Assembly: GCA_050263095.1 (NCBI GenBank)
Contig: JBLNEW010000080.1
Coordinates: forward strand, 1 to 64,000
DNA from: FEB-35 sp050263095
GTDB taxonomy: Bacteria; Desulfobacterota; Deferrimicrobia; Deferrimicrobiales; Deferrimicrobiaceae
DNA length: 64,000 nt
Direction of reading: 5' to 3'
Under the pieces are notes generated by a model. The model did no database searches. It was not told the DNA's origin and worked only from the letters and a program-made list of their open reading frames with translations. The translations under genes were made by a program, and so were the position numbers. Each line of letters starts with the position of its first letter. Position 1 is the first letter of the stretch. Shown here piece by piece: positions 50,899 through 59,925 of the stretch.

Positions 50899-52052
50899 GG
50901 CCGTCCCTCCGAAACGATCTCCCGGATCGCCTCGCATACGTAATCCACGTCTCCGTCCGCCATGCCGGGAAACAGGGGGAGCGACAGGATCCTCGCCCCC
51001 GCCCTTTCGCAAAGCGGCAGATCCCCTTCCCCGGTTCCGAACCGGCTGCGCACGTAAGCAAGCAGGTGGCAGGGGGGGAAGTGCAGCCCGACGCCGATGT
51101 TGCGGTCCGCGAGCCGCCCGATGAAGGCGTCACGGTCCATCGCCGTAACCTTCACGATGAACAGGTGCCACGAATGCTCATGCGGGTAGGGAGGGGATTC
51201 AGGCAGTTCAATACCCTGAACGCCGCGCAGTCCCTCGAGGTAACGGGCGGCGAGGGCCGCGCGGCGCTCGTTCATCGTCTTGACCTTCCCGATCTGCACG
51301 ACGCCTATTGCCGCCTGGAGGTCGGTGAGGTTGTACTTGTAGCCGGGCTCCCGGATGTCGTACTGGGGCGTGCCGCCCTTACCGTACCGCTTCCAGGCGT
51401 CGCGTTCTATCCCGTGGAACCTCAGCAGGCGGAGCTTTCCGGCGAACTCCCCGTCGTAGCAGGTCACCATCCCTCCCTCGCCGGTGGTCATGTTCTTGAT
51501 CGGGTGAAAGGAAAAGATCGCGACGTTGCCGTTTCCGCCGACGGGCCGCCCGCGATAGGAAGTCCCCACCGCGTGGGCTGCGTCCTCGATCACCGGAACC
51601 CCCGCGCGGTCGGCCGCGGCCCGTATCGGGTCGAGGTCGGCGGGCGCGCCCGCGAAGTGCACGGGGATGACCGCCCTGGTCCGCCGGGTGATCGCCCGCT
51701 CCGCATCGGCGGGCAGGACCTGCATGGTCCCGTAGTCGTTGTCGGCGAAGACCGGCCTGGCGCCGCGCATGACGATCTGGTTGACCGTCGAGGCGAACGT
51801 CATCGAGGGCGTGACGACCTCGTCGCCCTCTCCCACCCCGAGGGCCGCCAGCACGATGTGCATCCCTGCTGTGGCCGAGGAGACCGATACGGCGTGCGGG
51901 GCCCCGGTAAGCGCCCGGAAACGCTCCTCGAGCTCGGCGACCTTCGGGCCGCTGGTTATCCATCCGGACCGCAGGGACTCCGCAACGGCCGCGATCTCCT
52001 CGCCGTCGAGCCACGGCCTGGAAAGTGGGAGAAAGTCTTTCCGGATATCCAA
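50895..52052 (-). CDS. arnB: ArnB, UDP-L-Ara4O aminotransferase
   Basis: A 385-residue PLP-dependent DegT/DnrJ/EryC1 aminotransferase. The lysine for PLP is in SFHPIKNMTTGEGGM, PLP phosphate contacts in SSATAGMHIVL, and the loop VIPVHFAGAPADLDPIR and VIEDAAHAVGTSY are typical. It aminates the ketopentose with glutamate to UDP-L-Ara4N. The start is TTG (LDIRKDFLPLSRPWLDGEE) at 52052. It lies 31 bp after arnT in the operon. Confidence 0.93.
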   Translation of the reverse strand: MDIRKDFLPLSRPWLDGEEIAAVAESLRSGWITSGPKVAELEERFRALTGAPHAVSVSSATAGMHIVLAALGVGEGDEVVTPSMTFASTVNQIVMRGARPVFADNDYGTMQVLPADAERAITRRTRAVIPVHFAGAPADLDPIRAAADRAGVPVIEDAAHAVGTSYRGRPVGGNGNVAIFSFHPIKNMTTGEGGMVTCYDGEFAGKLRLLRFHGIERDAWKRYGKGGTPQYDIREPGYKYNLTDLQAAIGVVQIGKVKTMNERRAALAARYLEGLRGVQGIELPESPPYPHEHSWHLFIVKVTAMDRDAFIGRLADRNIGVGLHFPPCHLLAYVRSRFGTGEGDLPLCERAGARILSLPLFPGMADGDVDYVCEAIREIVSEGRP

Positions 52053-52083
52053 AGGGGGCGTCCTCGCCGGTATTTGCGTCGAT

Positions 52084-53712
52084 TCAGGGTCGGTTCACGA
52101 TGAGGATACCCGCATCGGAACGGTAGAGCAACCTGTGGCCGGGGAACTTCTCCCGTATGAACGGCAGGGCGTCGCGCTTGAAGACGCAGAACACCCGCGC
52201 CCTGGAGGCCCAAAGGCGCTGGAATTCGGCGGCGCCCAGGAAGTAGTCCGCCCGGTCCGCGGCCCGCGAAGCGCCGTACGACAGCTCCCCCGCTTCCTCC
52301 ACCAGGACGGTCCTGCGTTTCGTATAGAAAGGGATGCCATGCTTGTACGTGCCGTACTGGGCGACGACGTCTCCCGGCTGCAGCGCGGCGGACAGGACCG
52401 AAGACATCGCCTTGACCGACTTGTACGACCCGATGTAGTCGGCCGCGGGTCGGTTGATGGAGGTCAGGAACAGCGCCAGCGTCAGGAAGGAAAGCAGAAC
52501 GACGCGCTCGGCCCCCAGCCGCCGCAGGAACAGCGGGATCGCGCCCCAGATCACGATAAGCAGAACGGGCAGGGCGGCGACCCTTGCCCAGGCCGAGGGA
52601 TCGATCGGGTGGCGGGACTGCGAAGGAAGAAAGATCATGGCCGCGGCGAGAAGCCCCGCAAGCGCCAGCGGGGACCGGCAGCGCTGCGCCCCCGCTTCAC
52701 GGTCCGCCCAAATGTCCAGTCCCCTTCCGAAAAGCACCGCCAGCGGCGGGAATATGGGCGCGACGTACGTCGCAAGCTTCGACTGGGATACGGAAAAGAA
52801 AAGGAAGATGAAAAGGACCCAGGAGAGAAGAAAGGCCATGTCCTCCCGTTCCATGAATTTTCCCTCCCCGGACCGCGCTGACAGCACGATTCGCCTGAGG
52901 AAGGCGATCCACGGGACGAAGCCGCCTGCAACGACCGGCAGGAAGTACCAGAACGGCTCTACCCGCTGGTGGACCGTCGTCGTAAACCGCATGAACTGCT
53001 CGTGCACGAAGAAGAAACGGAAGAAATCCGGGTTCTCCCGCTGGACCAGGAGAGTCCATGGAAGGGCGACGGCAAGAAAAATGACGATCCCGGGGAAGGA
53101 GATCGCGCGGACCATATCCCGGCGCCGGCGTGAAAAGACCAGCCAGCACAGCAGTATCGCGGGAGGGAACACAACTCCGATCAGACCCTTGGTCAGGTAG
53201 GCCATTCCCGCCGCCGCATACGACAGGTAAAGATATCGGCGGCTCTTCCGCCTGCCCGAAAGGTGGAGGTAGGCGGGAAAGATCGACAGCAGGAGACACA
53301 CCGCAAGGGTCATGTCGAGAGTGTTGACCCGCCCGACGATGTAGTAATAAAGGGAAGTGGAAAGCACGATCGACGAGAAAAGGCCCGTGCGCCATCCGCA
53401 AAGGACGGCGCCCATCCAGTACGTCAGAAGTATGCCCGCCACCGAAACCAGGGCGGTGAAGCACCGCGCGGCGAACTCGTTCTCTCCCAGGAGCGCCATG
53501 GAAACCGCGTTCCCCCAGTAGTAGAGCGGGGGCTTTTCAAGGTAGACGACGCCGTTCAGGTGCGGGGTCACGAAATCGCCCCGGGCAAGCATCTCCCTGG
53601 GTATTTCGGCGTACCTTCCCTCGTCGGGCTCGAGGAGCGGAACCGTCCCGAGGGCCGAGAAATAGAAAAGGAAAAAGGCCAGGAAAAGCAGAGCGAGCGT
53701 CCGGCGGCTCAT
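52084..53712 (-). CDS. arnT: ArnT-like PMT-family glycosyltransferase
   Basis: A 542-residue polytopic GT-C enzyme with 12 or 13 helices. Its first periplasmic loop has LLEPDEGRYAEIPREML, the acidic catalytic loop, and NGVVYLEKPPLYYWGNA, both diagnostic of the ArnT class. It transfers L-Ara4N from undecaprenyl phosphate to lipid A, lowering polymyxin binding. The start at 53712 (MSRRTLALLF) is preferred over an ATG 30 bp upstream. It is the first gene of the arn operon here, whereas in enterobacteria arnT comes after arnD. Confidence 0.92.
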   Translation of the reverse strand: MSRRTLALLFLAFFLFYFSALGTVPLLEPDEGRYAEIPREMLARGDFVTPHLNGVVYLEKPPLYYWGNAVSMALLGENEFAARCFTALVSVAGILLTYWMGAVLCGWRTGLFSSIVLSTSLYYYIVGRVNTLDMTLAVCLLLSIFPAYLHLSGRRKSRRYLYLSYAAAGMAYLTKGLIGVVFPPAILLCWLVFSRRRRDMVRAISFPGIVIFLAVALPWTLLVQRENPDFFRFFFVHEQFMRFTTTVHQRVEPFWYFLPVVAGGFVPWIAFLRRIVLSARSGEGKFMEREDMAFLLSWVLFIFLFFSVSQSKLATYVAPIFPPLAVLFGRGLDIWADREAGAQRCRSPLALAGLLAAAMIFLPSQSRHPIDPSAWARVAALPVLLIVIWGAIPLFLRRLGAERVVLLSFLTLALFLTSINRPAADYIGSYKSVKAMSSVLSAALQPGDVVAQYGTYKHGIPFYTKRRTVLVEEAGELSYGASRAADRADYFLGAAEFQRLWASRARVFCVFKRDALPFIREKFPGHRLLYRSDAGILIVNRP

Positions 53713-53750
53713 CCCCCGGCCCCCTGGAACCCCGGATTCCATGGGGGGGG

Positions 53751-53792
53751 ATTATACCTTAACGAGGAGTACAGGGGGGGCTCTGGTATAAT
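53751..53792. promoter_or_regulatory. Divergent -10 elements for arnT and the cytochrome P460 gene
   Basis: TATAAT on the minus strand (53751-53756) and on the plus strand (53787-53792), in the 124-bp gap between arnT and the cytochrome gene. The -35 regions are poor on both sides because the gap is a run of G, so activator help or a weak promoter is possible. Confidence 0.6.
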
Positions 53793-53836
53793 ACGCCCAT
53801 CACGCTTGCCCCGGCAGGGGACGAAAGGGGGACGCC

Positions 53837-54364
53837 ATGCATCGCCGCGCAGCACGGTTTATTCTTCTCGCAGGAATCGCCGTTATCTCCCTTGCCCTTC
53901 TTCCTTCGGTACCCGGGAGCGCAGGGGAAAAAGCGCCGGCGGCGGCCGGGGGGTCGCCGATCTTCGGAGTGACCATACCGGAAGGTTACCGGAACTGGCA
54001 GCTTATCTCGGTCTCCCACCGCACCGACAACAAGGACGAGCTCCGGGCGATTCTGGGCAACGACCTTGTCATGAAGGCCTACCGCGGGAAGACGCTCCCC
54101 TTCCCGGACGGCTCCATGATCGCCAAGCTTGCGTGGAAGCGGGAGCCGATGAAGGAGTTCGCCGGGGCGTGGGCCCCGGGAGTCGCCCCCAGGATCGAAT
54201 TCATGGTCAAGGACTCGAAGAAGTACGCCTCCACCGGCGGGTGGGGGTTCGGGCGGTTCGTGGACGGCAAGCCGGCGGACGAGGCGGCGCACAAGACCTG
54301 TTTCCCCTGCCACCAGGCAAACGTGAAGGATCACGACTTCGTCTTCACCAGGTACGCGCCTTGA
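53837..54364 (+). CDS. Cytochrome P460-family periplasmic c-type heme protein
   Basis: A 175-residue exported protein. Signal peptide MHRRAARFILLAGIAVISLALLPSVPGSAG; the mature part starts GVTIPEGYRNWQLISVSHRTDN, typical of P460. The heme-binding CFPCH is 20 residues from the C-terminus. The Lys that forms the P460 crosslink is not identifiable by eye. Relatives oxidise hydroxylamine or bind NO, but many are of unknown function. GGGGGACG precedes the ATG. It heads a plus-strand run of four closely spaced genes. Confidence 0.85.
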   Translation: MHRRAARFILLAGIAVISLALLPSVPGSAGEKAPAAAGGSPIFGVTIPEGYRNWQLISVSHRTDNKDELRAILGNDLVMKAYRGKTLPFPDGSMIAKLAWKREPMKEFAGAWAPGVAPRIEFMVKDSKKYASTGGWGFGRFVDGKPADEAAHKTCFPCHQANVKDHDFVFTRYAP

Positions 54365-54380
54365 GCGGAATCGCGCTGCC

Positions 54381-54818
54381 ATGAACTACAGGGCGGGGAC
54401 GATCGGGAAAATTCTGCTGGCGCGATTCGATCACGGCGAGCAGGTCGTCCCGGCGCTGGTCGACCTGTGCGTCAAGGAGGGAGTGCTTTCGGGTTGGTTT
54501 TTCCTGTTCGGGGCGCTGACGGCGGGCAGAATGGTGACAGGTCCCCGGGAGGCGAGCCTGCCGCCGGAGCCGGTATGGACGGAGTTCCCGAAGCCGCACG
54601 AAATCGTCGGGATGGGAAGCGTCGCGCAAAAAGACGGCGTCCCCTCCATACACCTGCACGCGTCGCTCGGCCGGGGGAAGGAAGTCCTGACCGGCTGCAT
54701 CAGGAGGGAAGGCGAGGTGTTCATCGTAGTGGAAGCCTTGATCCTTCAGGTCGCCGGCTTGTCTGCGTCCCGCAGGCCGGACGCCCCTTCCGGGCTGGAG
54801 CTGCTTTCCGTTGAGTGA
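54381..54818 (+). CDS. PPC (DUF296)-domain protein
   Basis: A 145-residue protein that is essentially one PPC/PCC domain, as in bacterial proteins related to plant AT-hook partners. Seen: GKILLARFDHGEQVVPALVDLCVKEGVLSGWFFLFGALTAG and GVPSIHLHASLGR with HLHASL being the conserved metal-binding-like strand, in pieces. Its role in bacteria is not known. It starts 17 bp after the cytochrome stop, and its last codons overlap the next start. Confidence 0.85.
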   Translation: MNYRAGTIGKILLARFDHGEQVVPALVDLCVKEGVLSGWFFLFGALTAGRMVTGPREASLPPEPVWTEFPKPHEIVGMGSVAQKDGVPSIHLHASLGRGKEVLTGCIRREGEVFIVVEALILQVAGLSASRRPDAPSGLELLSVE

Positions 54819-55644
54819 TTTCTCCGTAAAGCCGCTGCGCAGCGGCAGCTCGGGGAATCTGACGCTGGTGGAGCACTCGGGCACGGCCATTCTCGTGGAC
54901 GCGGGCCTCTCCTCCCAGAGGGGGCTTGCATCCGCGCTCTCGGATGCGGGCGCGTCCTGGGACGACATCGACGCGGTGCTTGTGTCCCATCTCCACGCGG
55001 ACCACATCCACCCTTCCGCGGTCGCGTGCTGCGCCCGCCACGAGGTGCCCATACTGCTCCACGAGAAGAACCTGCGGGCGTTCTCCCGAAGGGTCCTTTC
55101 GCGCTCGTCGATGTCCGGGCCGCTGCGGACGTTCGGTGCGGAGCCGTTTTCCGTCGGAAGCATCGGAGTCGCTCCGTTCGCCGTCCCGCACGACGCGGAA
55201 GGCCTCACCTGCGGATTCATACTGTCCGCCCGCTCCGGGAGCGTCGAGGTCCGCGTCGCGATGGCTACCGACCTCGGCAACGGCGGAAACGGGCTGTGCG
55301 AGACGTTCGCGGACAGCGACCTCATCCTGATCGAATCGAACTACGACCCGGCGATGCTCGCGAACAGCACGCGCAACCGGTACGACACCGCCCGGGTCGA
55401 TTCGGACTACGGGCACCTCTCCAACGAACAGGCGGGGAAATTCCTCGTCAGGGTGATGCAGGAGAGCCGCAGGCTGCCCCGGGCGGTGGTTCTTTGCCAC
55501 CTGAGCGCCGATCACAACACCCCGTCGCTAGCCGTGGGGACGGTCCGGGGAATTCTATCCCGCCATGGTTTCGGCGAAATACCGGTGCATGCCGCCCGTC
55601 GGGACGGCCCCTCCCCCCGTTTTTTCGCGATGGAGAGGGCTTAA
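54811..55644 (+). CDS. Metallo-beta-lactamase-fold hydrolase (YycJ/VicX-like)
   Basis: A 277-residue MBL hydrolase. The metal motif is SHLHADHIH (His60, His62, Asp64, His65), with further ligands in VPHDAEGLTCG, MATDLGN and LCHLSADHN. Features such as LRSGSSGNLTLVEHSGTAILVDAGLS are of the YycJ/VicX type, which act on nucleic acids or have housekeeping roles. The start is TTG at 54811, overlapping the PPC gene. The enzymatic substrate is unknown. Confidence 0.88.
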   Translation: MSDFSVKPLRSGSSGNLTLVEHSGTAILVDAGLSSQRGLASALSDAGASWDDIDAVLVSHLHADHIHPSAVACCARHEVPILLHEKNLRAFSRRVLSRSSMSGPLRTFGAEPFSVGSIGVAPFAVPHDAEGLTCGFILSARSGSVEVRVAMATDLGNGGNGLCETFADSDLILIESNYDPAMLANSTRNRYDTARVDSDYGHLSNEQAGKFLVRVMQESRRLPRAVVLCHLSADHNTPSLAVGTVRGILSRHGFGEIPVHAARRDGPSPRFFAMERA

Positions 55645-55695
55645 AAGATGAATTTATCGTCCGGAACCGGCGTCAAAAACGGGAGGAGGCTTTCC

Positions 55696-56313
55696 ATGCG
55701 GAAAAGCTTATGTGCGGCCGTCGCCGTCGCGTTCCTTGCGTCGGTTCTTTGCGGATGCGCCCAGACGTCCCAGTCCGTCCGGGAGAACCCGAATACCGCG
55801 ATCGGCGCGGGAACGGGCGTCGTGGGCGGCGCGGTTGTGGGCGGGCTCATCGGCGGGAAACGCGGCGCCGTCATCGGCGGCCTCCTCGGGGGACTTGCCG
55901 GCGGCGCCATCGGCCGCTACATGGACCAGAAAGAGAAGACCCTGGCGCAGACCAGCAGGGAGCATGGGTATACCCCCGCGCAAGGGACGAAGCTCAAGAT
56001 AGAAGCCGTCCGCCCCAACCCCGGCGTCCTCGCCCCTGGAGAGACCGTGAACATCAACATGACCTACGCCGTGCTCACCCCCTCCGCCGACCAGCAGGTG
56101 CTCGTCAGGGAGACGCGGGAAATCCTCGTGAACGGAACATCCGTGGGGAAGACGTCCATCGATATCGCCCGGGAGGGCGGGACGTGGAAAAGCATAGTCC
56201 CCATCAGCCTGCCGGCCGACGCGCCGGCGGGGAAGTACCGGGTCATAGCATCGATCGAGAGCGCCGGCGGCGGCAAGGATATCGAGGAGACCCACTTCAA
56301 GGTTACGCGGTAG
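55696..56313 (+). CDS. Glycine-zipper outer-membrane lipoprotein
   Basis: A 205-residue lipoprotein. The start at 55696 (MRKSLCAAVAVAF) has GGAGGAGG. The lipobox is VLCGC with the Cys before AQTSQSV. A glycine-zipper membrane stretch follows (GAGTGVVGGAVVGGLIGGKRG and GLLGGLAGGAIGRYMD). The C-terminal half has a beta-sandwich-like pattern (LKIEAVRPNPGVLAPGETVNI). It may stabilise the outer membrane like SlyB/Pcp proteins. The gap to glgB is only 31 bp. Confidence 0.85.
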   Translation: MRKSLCAAVAVAFLASVLCGCAQTSQSVRENPNTAIGAGTGVVGGAVVGGLIGGKRGAVIGGLLGGLAGGAIGRYMDQKEKTLAQTSREHGYTPAQGTKLKIEAVRPNPGVLAPGETVNINMTYAVLTPSADQQVLVRETREILVNGTSVGKTSIDIAREGGTWKSIVPISLPADAPAGKYRVIASIESAGGGKDIEETHFKVTR

Positions 56314-56344
56314 TCGCGGGGCTTTTCCGATAGAATAGCCGAAC

Positions 56345-58561
56345 ATGATCGGAACTGTCCGAAAAGAGGACCTGGAACTCCTGGCCGGCGCGAGACACTG
56401 GGACCCCTTCTCCATCCTGGGTCCCCACGTGATCGACCTGAACCGCAAGAAGGCCGTTGCGATACGGGCCATCCTCCCCCTTGCCACCCACATGTACGTC
56501 ATCACATCCGAGGAAGGGAAGAAGCGGCGCACGGAGATGGAGCGCATACACCCCGACGGGGTGTTCGAAGCGGTCTTCCCCCACACGAGGACGCTGTTTA
56601 ACTACCGATTCGAGATAATCGATTACGAGGGGCGCCGGTGGCAGCAGGACGACCCCTACGCGTTCGGCTGCGTCCTGACGGAATTCGACATCCACCTTAT
56701 GGCGGAAGGAACCCATCTCGACCAGTACAAGCGGCTGGGGAGCCACCTCGCGCGCATGGGCGAGGCCGACGGCGTCACGTTCGCCGTATGGGCGCCGAAC
56801 GCGGAGCGCGTCTCCGTAGTGGGAAACTTCAACCGCTGGGACGGCCGCTCGCACCCGATGCGCAACCGCGGCGAAAGCGGCATCTGGGAGATATTCATCC
56901 CGGGTCTGGCCGAAGGCGAGGTCTACAAATACGAGATCCGATCGCGCGAAGGCGGGATCCTGTATACGAAGTCCGACCCGTTCGCCTTCCGCTTCGAGCC
57001 GCCGCCCCGTACGGGCTCGATCGTCTGCGGCATCGACGGATACGCCTGGGAAGACGCCGACTGGATGGCCTTGCGCGCCTCGCGGAACCAGCTCGAGGCT
57101 CCGATGGCCATATACGAGGTGCACCTGGGCTCGTGGAAGCGGAAACCGGAGGAGGGAAACCGCTATCTCACGTACCGCGAGCTCGCCGACGAGCTCGTCC
57201 CCTACGTCAAGGAGATGGGCTACACCCACATCGAGCTCCTTCCCGTCTCGGAGCATCCGTTCGACGGCTCCTGGGGGTACCAGACGCTTGGGTACTTCGC
57301 TCCGACCGCCCGGTTCGGGCCGCCTGCCGATTTCATGGCATTCGTGGACCGGTGCCACCGGGAGGGGATCGGAGTGATTCTCGACTGGGTGCCCGCCCAT
57401 TTTCCGAAGGACTGGCACGGGCTGAACTTTTTCGACGGCAGCCACCTGTACGAACACGCCGACCCGCGGAAGGGGGAGCACGGCGACTGGGGGACCCTTA
57501 TCTTCAACTACGGCCGGCGCGAGGTCGCGAATTTCCTCCTTTCCAGCGCCCTTTTCTGGCTCGAGAAGTACCACATCGACGGCCTGCGCGTGGACGCGGT
57601 GGCATCGATGATCTACCTTGACTATTCCCGGAAACCCGGGGAGTGGATACCCAACGAGTTCGGGGGCCGCGAGAACCTGGAGGCGATCTCGCTGCTCAAG
57701 CGGATGAACGAGGTGGTCCACGCGATGCACCCGGGGGCGATGACGATAGCCGAGGAATCCACCGCCTGGCCGATGGTGTCGCGCCCCGTGTACGTGGGCG
57801 GCCTCGGATTCACCTTGAAGTGGAACATGGGTTGGATGCACGACATGCTGGAATACATGGAGAAGGAGCCGATACACCGAAAGTTCCACTCCGGCACGCT
57901 GACCTTCGCCCTTCTCTACGCCTTCCACGAGAACTTCGTCCTTCCCTTCTCGCACGACGAGGTCGTCCACCGGAAGCGGTCCATGCTGGACAAGATGCCC
58001 GGCGACCTGTGGCAGAAGTTCGCGAACCTTCGGGCCCTCTACGCCTACATGTACGCCCACCCGGGCAAGAAGCTGCTTTTCATGGGCTGCGAGTTCGGAC
58101 AGTGGGAGGAATGGAACCACGATGCATCGCTTTCGTGGCATCTGCTGCAATGGGACTCCCACAAGGGGATCCAGGCCCTCGTCAGGGATCTCAACCGTCT
58201 CCATGCGGCGTCGCCCGCACTGCACGAGGTCGATTTCCGCCCCGAAGGATTCGAGTGGATCGATTTCCACGACGTGGACAACTGCATCGTTTCCTTCCTG
58301 CGCCGGGCGAAGGACCCCGCCGATTTCCTGGTGTGCGTGTTCAACTTCACGCCCGTCGTCCGGAAGGACTACCGGGTAGGCGTTCCCGCCCCCGGGCTCT
58401 ACCTCGAGGCGCTCAACAGCGATTCCGGATATTACGGAGGGAGCAACGCCGGCAACGTCGGCGGGGCGGCGGCCGAGGACGTCCCGTGGAACGACCGCCC
58501 GTGGTCGGTGAAACTCACCCTTCCCCCGCTCGGCGCCCTGTTCCTGCGACGCTCGGAGTAA
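56345..58561 (+). CDS. glgB: 1,4-alpha-glucan branching enzyme GlgB
   Basis: The 738-residue length fits GlgB. Two CBM48-like modules (about 1-105 and 110-215; GVTFAVWAPNAERVSVVGNFNRWDGRSH) precede the GH13 barrel. The catalytic Asp is in DGLRVDAVASMIYLDYSR, the Glu in GAMTIAEEST and the third Asp in PFSHDEVVH. It makes alpha-1,6 branches in glycogen. No Shine-Dalgarno is seen before ATG 56345; TAGAAT (56331-56336) is close enough that the message could be leaderless. The gene is not with glgA or glgC, and glgX is on the other strand 41 kb away. Confidence 0.95.
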   Translation: MIGTVRKEDLELLAGARHWDPFSILGPHVIDLNRKKAVAIRAILPLATHMYVITSEEGKKRRTEMERIHPDGVFEAVFPHTRTLFNYRFEIIDYEGRRWQQDDPYAFGCVLTEFDIHLMAEGTHLDQYKRLGSHLARMGEADGVTFAVWAPNAERVSVVGNFNRWDGRSHPMRNRGESGIWEIFIPGLAEGEVYKYEIRSREGGILYTKSDPFAFRFEPPPRTGSIVCGIDGYAWEDADWMALRASRNQLEAPMAIYEVHLGSWKRKPEEGNRYLTYRELADELVPYVKEMGYTHIELLPVSEHPFDGSWGYQTLGYFAPTARFGPPADFMAFVDRCHREGIGVILDWVPAHFPKDWHGLNFFDGSHLYEHADPRKGEHGDWGTLIFNYGRREVANFLLSSALFWLEKYHIDGLRVDAVASMIYLDYSRKPGEWIPNEFGGRENLEAISLLKRMNEVVHAMHPGAMTIAEESTAWPMVSRPVYVGGLGFTLKWNMGWMHDMLEYMEKEPIHRKFHSGTLTFALLYAFHENFVLPFSHDEVVHRKRSMLDKMPGDLWQKFANLRALYAYMYAHPGKKLLFMGCEFGQWEEWNHDASLSWHLLQWDSHKGIQALVRDLNRLHAASPALHEVDFRPEGFEWIDFHDVDNCIVSFLRRAKDPADFLVCVFNFTPVVRKDYRVGVPAPGLYLEALNSDSGYYGGSNAGNVGGAAAEDVPWNDRPWSVKLTLPPLGALFLRRSE

Positions 58562-58566
58562 CGGAA

Positions 58567-59835
58567 TTGCGGACGTCGATCCCTCCCCCACACGCCGGGG
58601 GCGCCGTTCCGCGCCCTCCCGCCGCGACGGCATCCACATTCCGGGCGATGCGCCACCGGAACTTCAGGCTCTGGTTCTTCGGCCAGCTCACCTCGCTGGT
58701 GGGAACGTGGATGCAGTCGATAGCCCAGAACTGGCTTGTCTACGAGCTGACCGGGTCGGCGCGGGACCTTGGGATCGTCAACTTCGTGGGAGCCATCCCC
58801 CTGGTGCCGCTCACGCTTTACGCCGGCGCGATCGCCGACAGGTTCTCGAAGCGCAGGATCATATTCGCCATGCAGGCCGCCATGATGGCGCAGGCGTTCA
58901 TCCTTTTCGCGCTATGCAGCGCCGGCGTCGTGCAAGTGTGGCACGTCATCGCGCTTGCCTTCCTGCTCGGGGCGGCGCAGGCGCTCGACACGCCTGCGCG
59001 GCAGGCCTTCGTCGTCGAGCTGGTCGGGAAAGAGGACCTCTCGAACGCCATCGCCCTCAATTCGGGCATCTTCCACGCGGCGCGCATGATAGGCCCCGCG
59101 GCGGCGGGCGTGCTTGTCGCGACGGTGGGAATCTCCGGGGCTTTTTTCCTGAACGGCGTGAGCTTCCTCGCCGTGCTGGGGGGGCTCTTTCTCATGGACG
59201 CCTCCCTCATAATGCGCGCGAGGGCGGACGGAAAGGTCGGGGACGACCTGCTGGGAGGGGTCCGGTACATAAGCGCCCACCGGGCGCCGAAGGCGATCGT
59301 TCTTCTCGTTTCCATTTCGGCGATGCTCGCGATGCCGTACTACGTGCTGATCCCCGTCTTCGCGAAGGAAATCCTGGGCGGAGGGGCGGGCACGTACGGG
59401 GTCCTCATGTCCGCGGTCGGAGTGGGCGCCGTGCTCGGCTCCCTGTTCTCCGCTTCCGGGTGGGCGGTGAGGCGCAAAGGCATGGCCCTGACCGCGGGGA
59501 GCCTGTCGTTCCCGCTGTTCCTCCTTGCATTCGCGTTTTCACGCGATTATGCGCTGTCGATAGCGCTGCTCACCGCGATCGGGTTCGCCTTCGTCCTGCA
59601 GAACGCGCCGGCGAACTCCCTGCTGCAGTCGATCGTGCCGGATCACCTCCGCGGGAGGGTCATGGCGATCTACGTTTCCATCTTCCTGGGACTCATGCGG
59701 ATCGGAGGCCTCCTGCTCGGGCTGCTGGCCACGGAGACGTCGGCGACCGCCGCCATTGCCGCCGCGTCGCTCGCCAGCCTCGCCGGAGGGGCGGCGATCT
59801 ATGCGAAGTTTCCGGAGCTGCGGAGAATGGAATGA
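58567..59835 (+). CDS. MFS transporter (EntS/MFS_3-like)
   Basis: A 12-helix MFS protein of the EntS type: FRAMRHRNFRLWFFGQLTSLVGTWMQSIAQNWLVYELTGSA is the hallmark N-terminus, with a motif in ALDTPARQAFVVELVGKEDL. The TTG at 58567 follows the glgB stop with GGAG eight bases upstream and gives 422 residues; an ATG at 58648 (MRHRNFRLW) is the alternative start. Relatives export siderophores, drugs or sugars. It may be coupled to glgB by reinitiation. Its substrate is unknown. Confidence 0.85.
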   Translation: MRTSIPPPHAGGAVPRPPAATASTFRAMRHRNFRLWFFGQLTSLVGTWMQSIAQNWLVYELTGSARDLGIVNFVGAIPLVPLTLYAGAIADRFSKRRIIFAMQAAMMAQAFILFALCSAGVVQVWHVIALAFLLGAAQALDTPARQAFVVELVGKEDLSNAIALNSGIFHAARMIGPAAAGVLVATVGISGAFFLNGVSFLAVLGGLFLMDASLIMRARADGKVGDDLLGGVRYISAHRAPKAIVLLVSISAMLAMPYYVLIPVFAKEILGGGAGTYGVLMSAVGVGAVLGSLFSASGWAVRRKGMALTAGSLSFPLFLLAFAFSRDYALSIALLTAIGFAFVLQNAPANSLLQSIVPDHLRGRVMAIYVSIFLGLMRIGGLLLGLLATETSATAAIAAASLASLAGGAAIYAKFPELRRME

Positions 59836-59925
59836 CGGTCCGCCGCAATCGGCGGGAATGCTTCGGAAGAATGCGCGTTCCGTTCGGTATAATGATTCAT
59901 TCGGCAAATCCGTCGAGGTGATCGC

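Noticed and set aside
56303..58639. Very long minus-strand frame opposite glgB
   Set aside because: Mirror frame of a high-GC gene. GlgB has complete catalytic motifs on the plus strand and the antisense protein has no recognisable fold.
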